35,404 bases of DNA from contig JANYIZ010000011.1 of the NCBI GenBank assembly GCA_025408445.1, forward strand, positions 1 to 35,404, in the 5' to 3' direction. Both the position numbers and the translations under genes were made by a program. Origin of the DNA: Frigoribacterium sp. (GTDB taxonomy: Bacteria; Actinomycetota; Actinomycetes; Actinomycetales; Microbacteriaceae). Below, piece by piece: positions 9,985 through 16,763 of this stretch. The notes under the pieces were generated by a model. It made no database searches and had not been told where the DNA came from. It saw only the letters and a list, made by a program, of their open reading frames with translations. Every line of letters starts with the position of its first letter. Within the stretch, counting starts at the first letter, position 1.

Positions 9985-10050
9985 ACTTGGTAGTTGTTGC
10001 GGGTAAATCCGCGGTTAGGTCGCAACGTCTACCAAGTGGATTGCGGATTT
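9985..10050. repeat. Long inverted repeat with a second, interlocked repeat
   Basis: ACTTGGTAGTTGTTGCG (9985-10001) and CGCAACGTCTACCAAGT (10021-10037) are complementary in 15 of 17 positions across a 19-base loop. The loop contains AAATCCGC (10005-10012), which is the exact complement of GCGGATTT at 10043-10050, beyond the first stem. As RNA this could form a pseudoknot or switch between two folds; as DNA it could be a large dyad for a regulator. It has no U-run and so is not an ordinary terminator. Function unknown. Confidence 0.7.
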
Positions 10051-10188
10051 GGCCGCGTGAAGCCGCATGAAGGGGGCACCGCACCTCCCGCATCGGTCGC
10101 TACGCCTGGCTTTATCCCCGCAGGCCTTCCTGATGACTCCGGCAATTTTCTGGCGGTCGAGGCCACACTCCCGAAAGTGCGGGTGCGG

Positions 10189-10194
10189 TATGCT
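10189..10194 (+). promoter_or_regulatory. Possible -10 box of the ykoEDC operon
   Basis: TATGCT sits 6 bases before the first paired part of the TPP riboswitch, where a transcription start is expected. No good -35 match is seen 16-18 bases upstream, so the call rests mainly on position. Confidence 0.4.
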
Positions 10195-10199
10195 CTCAA

Positions 10200-10291
10200 C
10201 GAACACGGGAGTCCGGTGATGCCGGGCTGAGAGGGAGCTTCTCCAAGCTCCGACCGTCGAACCTGACCTGGATCATGCCAGCGCAGGGAGG
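10200..10291 (+). promoter_or_regulatory. TPP riboswitch (THI element)
   Basis: The invariant parts are all present in order: GGGAGTCC near the 5' end, GCTGAGAGGGAGC in the pyrimidine-sensing arm, CCGTCGAACCTGACCTGG, and ATCATGCCAGCGCAGGGAGGC closing the aptamer. TPP binding to this class normally lowers expression of thiamine synthesis or uptake genes. Here it precedes ykoE by about 70 bases, in line with repression of precursor uptake when TPP is plentiful. Confidence 0.95.
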
Positions 10292-10334
10292 CAAATTTTC
10301 TCTCCGGGTCGTCGCAACCGCGGCGATCCACACC

Positions 10335-10361
10335 CGTGCCCTCACTACCGACAGGGGCACG
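10335..10361 (+). promoter_or_regulatory. Hairpin covering the ykoE ribosome site (riboswitch expression platform)
   Basis: CGTGCCCT (10335-10342) can pair with GGGGCACG (10354-10361) through 8 pairs, one of them G-U. The 3' arm includes most of the AGGGG ribosome site of ykoE, whose ATG is at 10365. This suggests that TPP control acts at translation initiation. The competing fold that would free this stem was not identified, so the mechanism is inferred. Confidence 0.6.
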
Positions 10362-10364
10362 ACC

Positions 10365-10985
10365 ATGCACGCAACCGCAACATCTTCCCGACCGATCGTT
10401 CGCGGTATCGATGCGCGCTGGCGGGTGGTGGATATCGTGGTCGCGAGCGTGCTCGGCGTCGCCAGCGCACTAGTGTTCTTTGCCTGGAATCAGATCTATG
10501 CGCCGGTGACCGCCCCGCTCGAGGCGCTGCTTCCCGGGTCGCAGGCCCTGATGTACGGCATCTGGCTCTTCGCCGGCGTGCTCGGAGGTCTCGTGATCCG
10601 CAAGCCGGGTGCCGCGCTCTTCACCGAGCTCGTGGCCGCCGTCGTTTCTGCCCTTCTCGGCGCCCAGTGGGGTGGTTTTCTGACTATCGAGGCCGGGCTT
10701 GTGCAGGGCCTCGGGGCGGAGCTCATCTTTCTGCTCTTTCTCTACCACCGCGGGAACGTGGTGGTCGCAATGCTCGCCGGTGCCGCGGCTGGCCTGGCCA
10801 TGGCCATCAATGACATCATCGGGTACTACCTGGCTTCCGGATCCGCCTTTCAAGCGATCTATACCGTTTCAGGCATCCTCTCCGGTGCGGTCATCGCCGG
10901 TCTCGGATCGTGGTTCATCGTTCGAGGACTCGCCCGCACCGGCGCCCTCAGCCGCTTCGCCTCCGGCCGGCTTAGCGCGCGCTGA
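10365..10985 (+). CDS. ykoE: ECF-type transporter substrate-binding component for the thiamine precursor HMP
   Basis: A 206-residue membrane protein of the YkoE family, the substrate-capture component for hydroxymethylpyrimidine or related thiamine precursors. The N-terminus (RWRVVDIVVASVLGVASALVFFAWN) begins the first helix, and about six hydrophobic segments follow, with the GIWLFAGVLGGLVIRKPGAAL motif typical of the family. The start was set at the ATG preceded by AGGGG at 8 bases; the frame continues upstream into the riboswitch and is not translated there. It is followed at once by the ATPase and permease genes ykoD and ykoC. Confidence 0.92.
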   Translation: MHATATSSRPIVRGIDARWRVVDIVVASVLGVASALVFFAWNQIYAPVTAPLEALLPGSQALMYGIWLFAGVLGGLVIRKPGAALFTELVAAVVSALLGAQWGGFLTIEAGLVQGLGAELIFLLFLYHRGNVVVAMLAGAAAGLAMAINDIIGYYLASGSAFQAIYTVSGILSGAVIAGLGSWFIVRGLARTGALSRFASGRLSAR

Positions 10986-10996
10986 GCGGATGATCA

Positions 10997-12478
10997 ATGT
11001 CGTTTATCTCCCCCACCCGCGCGACGCCGCTGTCCGTCGACGCGCACGGGTGGGGATGGCGGCATGCCGGCCGCTCGGGCTGGGCGCTGCGCGGGCTCGA
11101 CCTGCGCATCGAGCCGGGCGAAAGGGTGCTCCTGCTCGGGGCATCCGGAGCAGGCAAATCCACTCTTGTGCACGCGCTCGCGGGTGTCCTCGGTGGTGAC
11201 GAAGAGGGTGAATCGGAGGGGCGACTTCGGGTCGGAGACACCGATGCCGCTCGCGCTCGCGGCCAGGTCGGTCTCGTGCTTCAGGATCCGGATTCGCAGG
11301 TCGTGCTGGCCCGCGTCGGCGACGATGTGGCATTCGGCTGCGAGAACATGGGTGTCCCGCGCGAGGAGACCTGGCACCGCGTCACGCAGTCGCTGCGCGC
11401 GGTCGGCCTCGACCTCCCCCTTCGGCACCCCACCAGCGCGCTCTCCGGTGGTCAAAAGCAACGACTCGCCCTCGCCGGCGTGCTCGCCATGCAGCCGGGC
11501 CTGCTGCTGCTCGACGAACCGACGGCCAACCTCGATCCGGACGGCGTGATCGAGGTACGGGATGCCGTGGCGCGCGTACTCGAGGTCTCTGGCAGCACGC
11601 TCCTAGTGGTGGAGCACCGTGTCGACGTGTGGTGGCCACTGGTTGATCGGGTAATCGTGCTCGCTCCCGGCGGGGGAGTCCTGGCGGATGGAGCGCCGGA
11701 TGACGTGCTGCGCGGCGAGGGCGCGGCCCTCGCCGCCTCGGGAGTCTGGGTTCCGGGGCATCCTCCGCGGCATCCATCCCGGCTGCACCGGCCGGGTGGA
11801 GTGCAACTGCACACCGAGGCCCTCGCCATCGGGCGCTCGACGTCCCTTCACTCCGACATCGACCTAGTCGCGCGAGCGGGGGAGTGCATCGCCCTCACCG
11901 GTCCGAACGGGGTGGGAAAGACCACCCTCGGTCTCACGCTCGGCGGGTTGTTGCCGGCGATCGGCGGTCGGGTGGTTGCCAGTGGGCTGTCTCGTGGGCT
12001 CGGTGCCGATCCCCTCCGCTGGAAGTCGCGCGAGCTTGTCACCCGCATCGGAAGTGTCTTCCAGGATCCCGAGCACCAGTTCGTGAGCGGCACCGTCGCC
12101 GGTGAACTCGCGATTGGAGCGCGGGCGACCAAGCTGTCCAGGGATGAGACGACCAGACGCATCGATCCGCTGCTCGAGCGTCTTCGACTCGGCCACCTCA
12201 CCGAGGCGAATCCCTTCACTCTTTCGGGCGGCGAGAAGCGTCGGCTTTCCGTCGCGACCGTGCTCGTCACTCGGCCCCCGCTCCTGGTGTTGGATGAACC
12301 GACCTTCGGACAGGACTCCCGCACCTGGGCCGAACTCGTGGCATTCCTCGCCGAGCTTCTGGACGAGGGCAGCAGCGTCATTGCGGTCACTCACGATACC
12401 CACCTCGTTGACGCCCTTGCCGACACCGAACTGCGGATGTCGCGAGCCGGCCACCGCCTCGAGTCGAGGGTTCCGTGA
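10997..12478 (+). CDS. ykoD: Thiamine-precursor ECF transporter ATPase (two ABC domains)
   Basis: A 493-residue protein with two fused ABC ATPase domains that powers uptake through YkoE and YkoC. First domain: Walker A GASGAGKS at 48-55, LSGGQ at 149-153, Walker B ending DEPTANLD at 173-180. Second domain: Walker A GPNGVGKT at 302-309, LSGGEK at 409-414, Walker B ending DEPTFGQD at 433-440. Both sites look intact. The protein has the length and layout of YkoD. Its start is 11 bases after ykoE and its end overlaps ykoC in a TGATG junction, so the three genes are one operon under the TPP riboswitch. Confidence 0.93.
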   Translation: MSFISPTRATPLSVDAHGWGWRHAGRSGWALRGLDLRIEPGERVLLLGASGAGKSTLVHALAGVLGGDEEGESEGRLRVGDTDAARARGQVGLVLQDPDSQVVLARVGDDVAFGCENMGVPREETWHRVTQSLRAVGLDLPLRHPTSALSGGQKQRLALAGVLAMQPGLLLLDEPTANLDPDGVIEVRDAVARVLEVSGSTLLVVEHRVDVWWPLVDRVIVLAPGGGVLADGAPDDVLRGEGAALAASGVWVPGHPPRHPSRLHRPGGVQLHTEALAIGRSTSLHSDIDLVARAGECIALTGPNGVGKTTLGLTLGGLLPAIGGRVVASGLSRGLGADPLRWKSRELVTRIGSVFQDPEHQFVSGTVAGELAIGARATKLSRDETTRRIDPLLERLRLGHLTEANPFTLSGGEKRRLSVATVLVTRPPLLVLDEPTFGQDSRTWAELVAFLAELLDEGSSVIAVTHDTHLVDALADTELRMSRAGHRLESRVP

Positions 12479-13272
12479 TGGCGACCGCCGATATCCTCAC
12501 GCCGACCGCCGGAACCGGGGCGATCTACCGCATCAACCCGGTGGCCAAGCTCGCGGCGACCGCGGTCATCGGCATCGCGCTCGTGCTCTCGATCGACTGG
12601 GTATCGGCGTCCGTCGCCCTCGCCGGTGAGGCCGTGCTATTTCTCTTCGCCGGGCTCGGCCCGCGCCGGTTCGTGCGTCGAACCCTTCCGGTGGCGATGG
12701 CAGCGGTCTTCGCGGCCGCCACAATTCTGCTCTATGGCCGGGCATCCGGGGCGAGCCATTGGCGGTTCCTGCTGGTGAACGTCACCGACGGATCGATCGA
12801 GCTCTCCATCGCCACGCTGCTGCGGGTTTTAGCGATCGGGCTTCCCGCTGTCGTGTTGTTCGTGACTGTCGACCCGACCGATCTCGCTGACGGGCTCGCC
12901 CAGGTGTTGCGGTTGCCCTCCCGGTTCGTGCTCGGCGCACTCGGCGGCCTTCGCCTCGTCGGACTGTTCGCGGAGGACTGGAAGTCGCTCGAACTCGCCC
13001 GTCGAGCCAGGGGAATCGCCGACAGCGGACGCCTGCGCCGCTTCGCCGGGCAAGCCTTTGCGCTCCTCGTGCTGTCGATCCGCCGCGGTAGCAAGCTGGC
13101 GACCGCGATGGAAGCCCGCGGCTTCGGCTCGTCGATACCGCGAAGCTGGGCGCGGGAGTCCCGCTTCGGTGGCAAGGAGTGGATGCTCGTTGCCATGTCG
13201 TTCGCAGTCGCACTCGCGGCGGTCGGTACCTCTGTGCTCACCGGTCACTGGAACTTCCTTGCCGGGGCCTGA
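12478..13272 (+). CDS. ykoC: Thiamine-precursor ECF transporter transmembrane component
   Basis: A 264-residue integral membrane protein of the CbiQ/EcfT type that couples ATP hydrolysis by YkoD to transport. The conserved cytoplasmic coupling helices appear as LARRARGIADSG and, later, ATAMEARGFGSS, both with the Ala-Arg-Gly signature. Five or six hydrophobic segments are visible. The ATG at 12478 is preferred to the GTG three bases earlier because GAGGG lies 7 bases from it. It overlaps the ykoD stop, and its own end overlaps the next gene. Confidence 0.9.
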   Translation: MATADILTPTAGTGAIYRINPVAKLAATAVIGIALVLSIDWVSASVALAGEAVLFLFAGLGPRRFVRRTLPVAMAAVFAAATILLYGRASGASHWRFLLVNVTDGSIELSIATLLRVLAIGLPAVVLFVTVDPTDLADGLAQVLRLPSRFVLGALGGLRLVGLFAEDWKSLELARRARGIADSGRLRRFAGQAFALLVLSIRRGSKLATAMEARGFGSSIPRSWARESRFGGKEWMLVAMSFAVALAAVGTSVLTGHWNFLAGA

Positions 13273-13810
13273 CGCGCTCGACCTGCTCGCGCGCCTCGGC
13301 CTCGCATCCCGCCCGGTCGTACTCATCGACGGCGGCTCTGGCTCGGGCAAGACCACCCTCGCGGCAGCTCTCGCGCCGGCTCTCGCCGCCCAGCTGGTGC
13401 GGCTCGACGACTTCTATCCGGGATGGGACGGGCTCGAATCCGCGAGCGCGGCGGTGAGCGACGACGTCCTTTCCCCGGTGAGTCCGGGGTGGAGACGCTG
13501 GGACTGGACGACTAAGACCACCGCGGAATGGCACGAGATCGATCCCTCGCTCCCGCTCGTCATTGAGGGCTCCGGATGCCTCAGCCGGGCCAATCGAGCG
13601 CGCGCGACTTTTGGCGTCTGGGTCGAGCTCGATGCGCCGACCCGCAAGCAGCGTGCCCTCGCCAGGGACGGCGAGGCCTACGCTCCACACTGGGATCGCT
13701 GGGCGGGCCAGGAGCGGGCGTTCGGTGAGCGTGAGCGACCGTGGGAGATCGCCGACTTGATTCTGACCGATGACGATGTCACCGGGCTGATCGACGGGCT
13801 AGCGTCGTGA
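13259..13810 (+). CDS. P-loop nucleoside/uridine kinase-like protein
   Basis: About 183 residues with an intact Walker A (DGGSGSGKTTLA), a lid-adjacent LVRLDDFYPGWDGL segment as in uridine-kinase-like proteins, a VIEGSGCLS strand where the Walker B region is expected, and WVELDAPTRKQRALARDG near the end. The family transfers phosphate to small molecules, but the substrate cannot be read from the sequence. The TTG start overlaps the ykoC 3' end by 14 bases and lacks a strong ribosome site; the frame stays open upstream inside ykoC, so the exact start is uncertain. Being joined to the thiamine operon, it could act on a salvaged precursor, though this is inference. Confidence 0.7.
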   Translation: MPGPDALDLLARLGLASRPVVLIDGGSGSGKTTLAAALAPALAAQLVRLDDFYPGWDGLESASAAVSDDVLSPVSPGWRRWDWTTKTTAEWHEIDPSLPLVIEGSGCLSRANRARATFGVWVELDAPTRKQRALARDGEAYAPHWDRWAGQERAFGERERPWEIADLILTDDDVTGLIDGLAS

Positions 13811-13812
13811 GG

Positions 13813-14676
13813 ATGAGCTCCCCTTTCATCACCGTCACCGAACTTGCTTCCCTCCTTTCCGCGGCCGCCGCCCCGATTGTGCTCGATGCCAGTTGCGTGC
13901 TTCACCCCGCGAAGTTCGACGGAGACTACCGCCGTGACTCGGGTCGCCCGCGCTGGCTGGAAGCGCACATTCCCGGATCTCAACATGTTGACGTACCGAC
14001 TCAGTTCTCCGATGGCACCGCAGCATTGCACTACACCCATCCCACATCCCCGGCGATTGCGGATGAGCTCGCTCGAATCGGCATCGGAGAAACGGATACC
14101 GTGGTGGTCTACGACACCACCGGTGGACTGTTTGCGGCCAGGCTCTGGTATCTGCTCCGCTGGATCGGCGTCGATGTGCGGGTGCTCGACGGCGGACTTT
14201 CGACCTGGATCGCGGCCGGCTCGCCGGTATCGATCGGCGATGAGCCCGCGGCTATCCCGGTCGCACCCTGGACGGTTTCGGTGGAACACGATGCCTGGAT
14301 CACGAAAGACGAGCTGCTAAAACGCTCCGAATCGGATGCCCGCCCTCTGGTCTGCGGACTGCCCGCTGGCAGCTTCACCGGCGCTGCCCCCTCCCGGTAC
14401 GCCCGTCGTGGCCGCATCCCCGGCAGCGTCAATGTCTCCTCGCGCGAGTTGTTCGACTCCGACGGCACGGTGAGGGACGACGAGTTCCTGCGTGCGGCCT
14501 ACGCCGCGGAGGGGGTCACCGGCGCCGAGGAGGTGCTGCTCTATTGCGGCGGAGGCATCTCGGCATCCGCCAACGCCCTCACGCTTGTCGAGCTCGGCGT
14601 GACCGCCGTGCGCATTTACGACGGCTCGCTTGAGGAGTGGTCGGCCGAGGAATCGCTGCCGCTCGAGCTCGGCTGA
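13813..14676 (+). CDS. Rhodanese-type sulfurtransferase (thiosulfate/3-mercaptopyruvate)
   Basis: A 287-residue protein with two rhodanese domains. The N-terminal inactive domain has VLDASCVLHP and the RPRWLEAHIPGSQHVDV motif. The C-terminal domain carries GRIPGSVNV and the active loop YCGGGISASANAL, whose Cys (about residue 237) would hold the persulfide. The loop CGGGIS is closer to mercaptopyruvate than to thiosulfate enzymes, but the donor cannot be decided by eye. A GTG at 13807 overlaps the preceding kinase stop and is an alternative start. Position as last gene after ykoEDC and the kinase suggests co-transcription, perhaps linked to sulfur supply for thiamine; this is unproven. Confidence 0.85.
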   Translation: MSSPFITVTELASLLSAAAAPIVLDASCVLHPAKFDGDYRRDSGRPRWLEAHIPGSQHVDVPTQFSDGTAALHYTHPTSPAIADELARIGIGETDTVVVYDTTGGLFAARLWYLLRWIGVDVRVLDGGLSTWIAAGSPVSIGDEPAAIPVAPWTVSVEHDAWITKDELLKRSESDARPLVCGLPAGSFTGAAPSRYARRGRIPGSVNVSSRELFDSDGTVRDDEFLRAAYAAEGVTGAEEVLLYCGGGISASANALTLVELGVTAVRIYDGSLEEWSAEESLPLELG

Positions 14677-14722
14677 CCCGTTTCGCTCCCCGCTGGCGAC
14701 CGCCCCGCCCCCCGACTCACCC

Positions 14723-14799
14723 AAAACGCAGGAGATCCGCCTCGATCCGACCCCATCCGGCGCGAATCTGGCCGTTTCGTGGCGAATCTCCTGCGTTTT
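14723..14799. repeat. 77-bp palindromic element, copy 1
   Basis: AAAACGCAGGAGATCCGCC (14723-14741) is the inverted complement of 14781-14799 in 18 of 19 positions, with a 39-base loop. The same arms, total length and layout recur at 32685-32761 with an unrelated loop. Each strand ends in a T-run after the stem (TGCGTTTTT), so it could stop transcription in both directions, and it lies between converging genes. Confidence 0.88.
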
Positions 14800-14845
14800 T
14801 GAAAAAAGGACGATGGGGATGGGGAGGGGGATGAGGGAGAGGGGG

Positions 14846-15592
14846 TCAGGGGCCGGACTGTTTCAGGGCCGACTCGAGCAGTTCGAGGTCGATCTTGGCG
14901 TGCTCGCGGCCAATGACGCTCGCCTGCTCCGCGTGACCGGACGAAATCGCCTCTACGAGGTTGATGTGGTCGGCGAGCGCGCGCATCTCCATCGCCCTCA
15001 TGCCACCGGGGGAGCCCCAGAGATGAGCCGGAGCGCTGATGCTGATACGAGATTCGAGTTCGAACACCACGTCCCGGAGCGTGACGTTTCCCGCGGCATC
15101 AATGATGGCAAGGTGCAGGAGTTCGTCCGCTCTCTGGGACGGCATGCCGGAGTCAGCCCGGCGGAACGCCTCGAGCCGTTCGCGCAGCAGCACGACATCC
15201 GCATCGCTGCGGTTCTCCGCCGCAGCACCTGAAATCACGCCGTAGAGGCGAGACAGTGCGTCGCTGGTGTCGCGGAGAGACTCCCAGCGCGCCGTCAGTA
15301 TTCGGTGCACCGAGGCGCTTGAGGATGCGGGCCACTGTTCGCGCACGAAGGATCCGCCCTCTCGTCCGCGCTGGGTTTCGAGCAATCCACGGTCAACCAG
15401 ACGGGCGAGAGCTGCCCGCACGGTCATTCGACCCACCCGGAGGGAATCGGCGAGGGTTCGTTCGGAAGGCAGCCGCGACCCCGGGAGGTATTCGCCGATG
15501 GCAATGGCTGTGACCAACCGGTCGGTGATCTCGTCAACCCGGGAGGGGGTCGCGAGTGGCCGCTGAAGTGCACCTGCTATTTCGACTCCCAC
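14846..15592 (-). CDS. FadR/GntR-family transcriptional regulator with FCD domain
   Basis: A 248-residue repressor-type protein. Residues 18-82 form the GntR winged helix (EITDRLVTAIAIGEYLPGS, RLPSERTLADSLRVGRMTV, then RAALARLVDRGLLETQ). The remainder is an all-helical FCD effector domain, with His and Asp residues (DELLHLAIIDAAGN, SSGHAEQASVIGREHA) where this family usually binds a metal and an organic acid or related ligand. The start is a GTG behind GGTGGGG. It is transcribed away from the hydrolase-permease-amidase genes, which makes it their likely regulator. The ligand is not predictable, although an amino acid or amide product is reasonable. Confidence 0.88.
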   Translation of the reverse strand: MGVEIAGALQRPLATPSRVDEITDRLVTAIAIGEYLPGSRLPSERTLADSLRVGRMTVRAALARLVDRGLLETQRGREGGSFVREQWPASSSASVHRILTARWESLRDTSDALSRLYGVISGAAAENRSDADVVLLRERLEAFRRADSGMPSQRADELLHLAIIDAAGNVTLRDVVFELESRISISAPAHLWGSPGGMRAMEMRALADHINLVEAISSGHAEQASVIGREHAKIDLELLESALKQSGP

Positions 15593-15674
15593 AACCCCAC
15601 CGTATCGCCGATCCGACCGACTCTCGATGTACCGGTCGCGGTGCCTCGTGTTACGAAATCATTAACTCCTCCTG

Positions 15675-15697
15675 AATGGTCTTTTCCCGAGACCATT
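15675..15697. promoter_or_regulatory. Perfect dyad, candidate operator of the FadR-type regulator
   Basis: AATGGTCT and AGACCATT form a perfect inverted repeat separated by 7 bases. It lies between the divergent regulator and hydrolase genes, about 80 bases before the hydrolase start. The placement and TGGTC/GACCA core fit a GntR-family site, but no protein-DNA evidence exists here. Confidence 0.6.
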
Positions 15698-15778
15698 AGG
15701 CGAGCACACTGGGCACAGCTTTCTCGCATTAGCCCCGACATCACCTCTGCTTCTTTATTTTTCGCAAGGAGTTTCTCA

Positions 15779-16708
15779 ATGGCGACGGTATCTACCCAGT
15801 CCATTCCGTTTCGAGAATGGGAGACCTGGGTTCAGGTAACCACTCCGGATGAGGCTCGACCGGGTGCCATTCCTCTTGTTGTGCTGCACGGTGGGCCGGG
15901 CATGGCGCATAACTACGTCCGGAATATTGCTGGGCTCGCCGAGACGGGGCGCACAGTCATCCACTACGACCAGCTTGGCTGCGGCCTGAGCACCCATTTG
16001 CCCGACGCTCCAGCGGAACTCTGGACTCCTCAGCTCTTCGTTGACGAGTTTGAAAACCTCGTGCGCCGCCTCGGCTTCGACAGGGTGCACGTGCTTGGGC
16101 AGTCCTGGGGCGGGATGCTCGGTGCGGAGATCGCGGTGCGACAGATTCCCCAACTGCAGAGCCTCGCCATCTGCAATTCGCCGGCCTCAATGCAGCTCTG
16201 GGTCGAGGGCGCCGCCGAACTGCGGTCACGACTGCCCGCGAAGGTGCAGGACGCACTCGATCGTCACGAGGCGGATGACACGCTAACGGACCCGGAATAC
16301 CTGGAGGCGACGAAGGTCTTCTACGCGCGGCACGTCTGCCGGGTCGCTCCGACTCCCCAGGATCTCGTCGACAGCGAGAACCAGATGGAAGCGGAGCCGA
16401 CGGTTTATCACACGATGAATGGGCCGAACGAATTTCACGTGATCGGCACACTGCGCGAGTGGAGCCTCATCGACCGACTGCCCGCCGTCGCGGTGCCGAC
16501 CCTTGTGGTGGCCGGCGAATTCGACGAGGCCACACCCGCCACCTGGCAGCCATTCCTCGACCTCATCCCCGGCGCTGTCGCGCATGTCTTCACGGGGGCG
16601 AGCCATTGCACCCATCTCGAACAGCCCGAACAGTTCCGGGCGATCATCGCCCACTTTTTGGACCAGAACGACCTGGACCAGAACGACCTGGACCAGAACG
16701 AGCAGTAA
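15779..16708 (+). CDS. Proline iminopeptidase-family alpha/beta hydrolase
   Basis: A 309-residue serine hydrolase. HGGPG (about residues 39-43) is the oxyanion signature of prolyl aminopeptidases, DQLGCGLS follows, the nucleophile Ser is in GQSWGG, and the acidic residue and His are in EFDEATP and GASHCTH. The group includes proline iminopeptidases and L-amino acid amidases. AAGGAG lies 8 bases before the ATG, so the earlier in-frame start is rejected. It is followed by an amino-acid permease and an acetamidase-like protein, which points to use of peptides or amino-acid amides. The C-terminus ends in three DQN(D/E) repeats from a 15-bp tandem array. Confidence 0.88.
   Translation: MATVSTQSIPFREWETWVQVTTPDEARPGAIPLVVLHGGPGMAHNYVRNIAGLAETGRTVIHYDQLGCGLSTHLPDAPAELWTPQLFVDEFENLVRRLGFDRVHVLGQSWGGMLGAEIAVRQIPQLQSLAICNSPASMQLWVEGAAELRSRLPAKVQDALDRHEADDTLTDPEYLEATKVFYARHVCRVAPTPQDLVDSENQMEAEPTVYHTMNGPNEFHVIGTLREWSLIDRLPAVAVPTLVVAGEFDEATPATWQPFLDLIPGAVAHVFTGASHCTHLEQPEQFRAIIAHFLDQNDLDQNDLDQNEQ
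16661..16705 (+). repeat. In-frame 15-bp tandem repeat at the end of the hydrolase gene
   Basis: GACCAGAACGACCTG occurs twice exactly, followed by a third copy with two changes just before the stop. It encodes DQNDL-DQNDL-DQNEQ, a hydrophilic tail outside the hydrolase fold. Probably slippage-generated and neutral. Confidence 0.85.
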
Positions 16709-16763
16709 CGCCACCTCATCCGAAGTTCCCTGTCCTGCCCCCTTTCCAGAAAGAGAGTCCGTC

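Larger units (their letters stand above)
9760..10199. other. Divergent intergenic region between treX and the TPP-riboswitch operon
   Basis: About 440 bases with no convincing gene on either strand. It should hold the promoter of the tre operon on the minus strand, but no box pair convinced me. Its most striking content is the inverted repeat at 9985-10037 and, at its right end, a TATGCT box for the thiamine operon. Confidence 0.5.
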
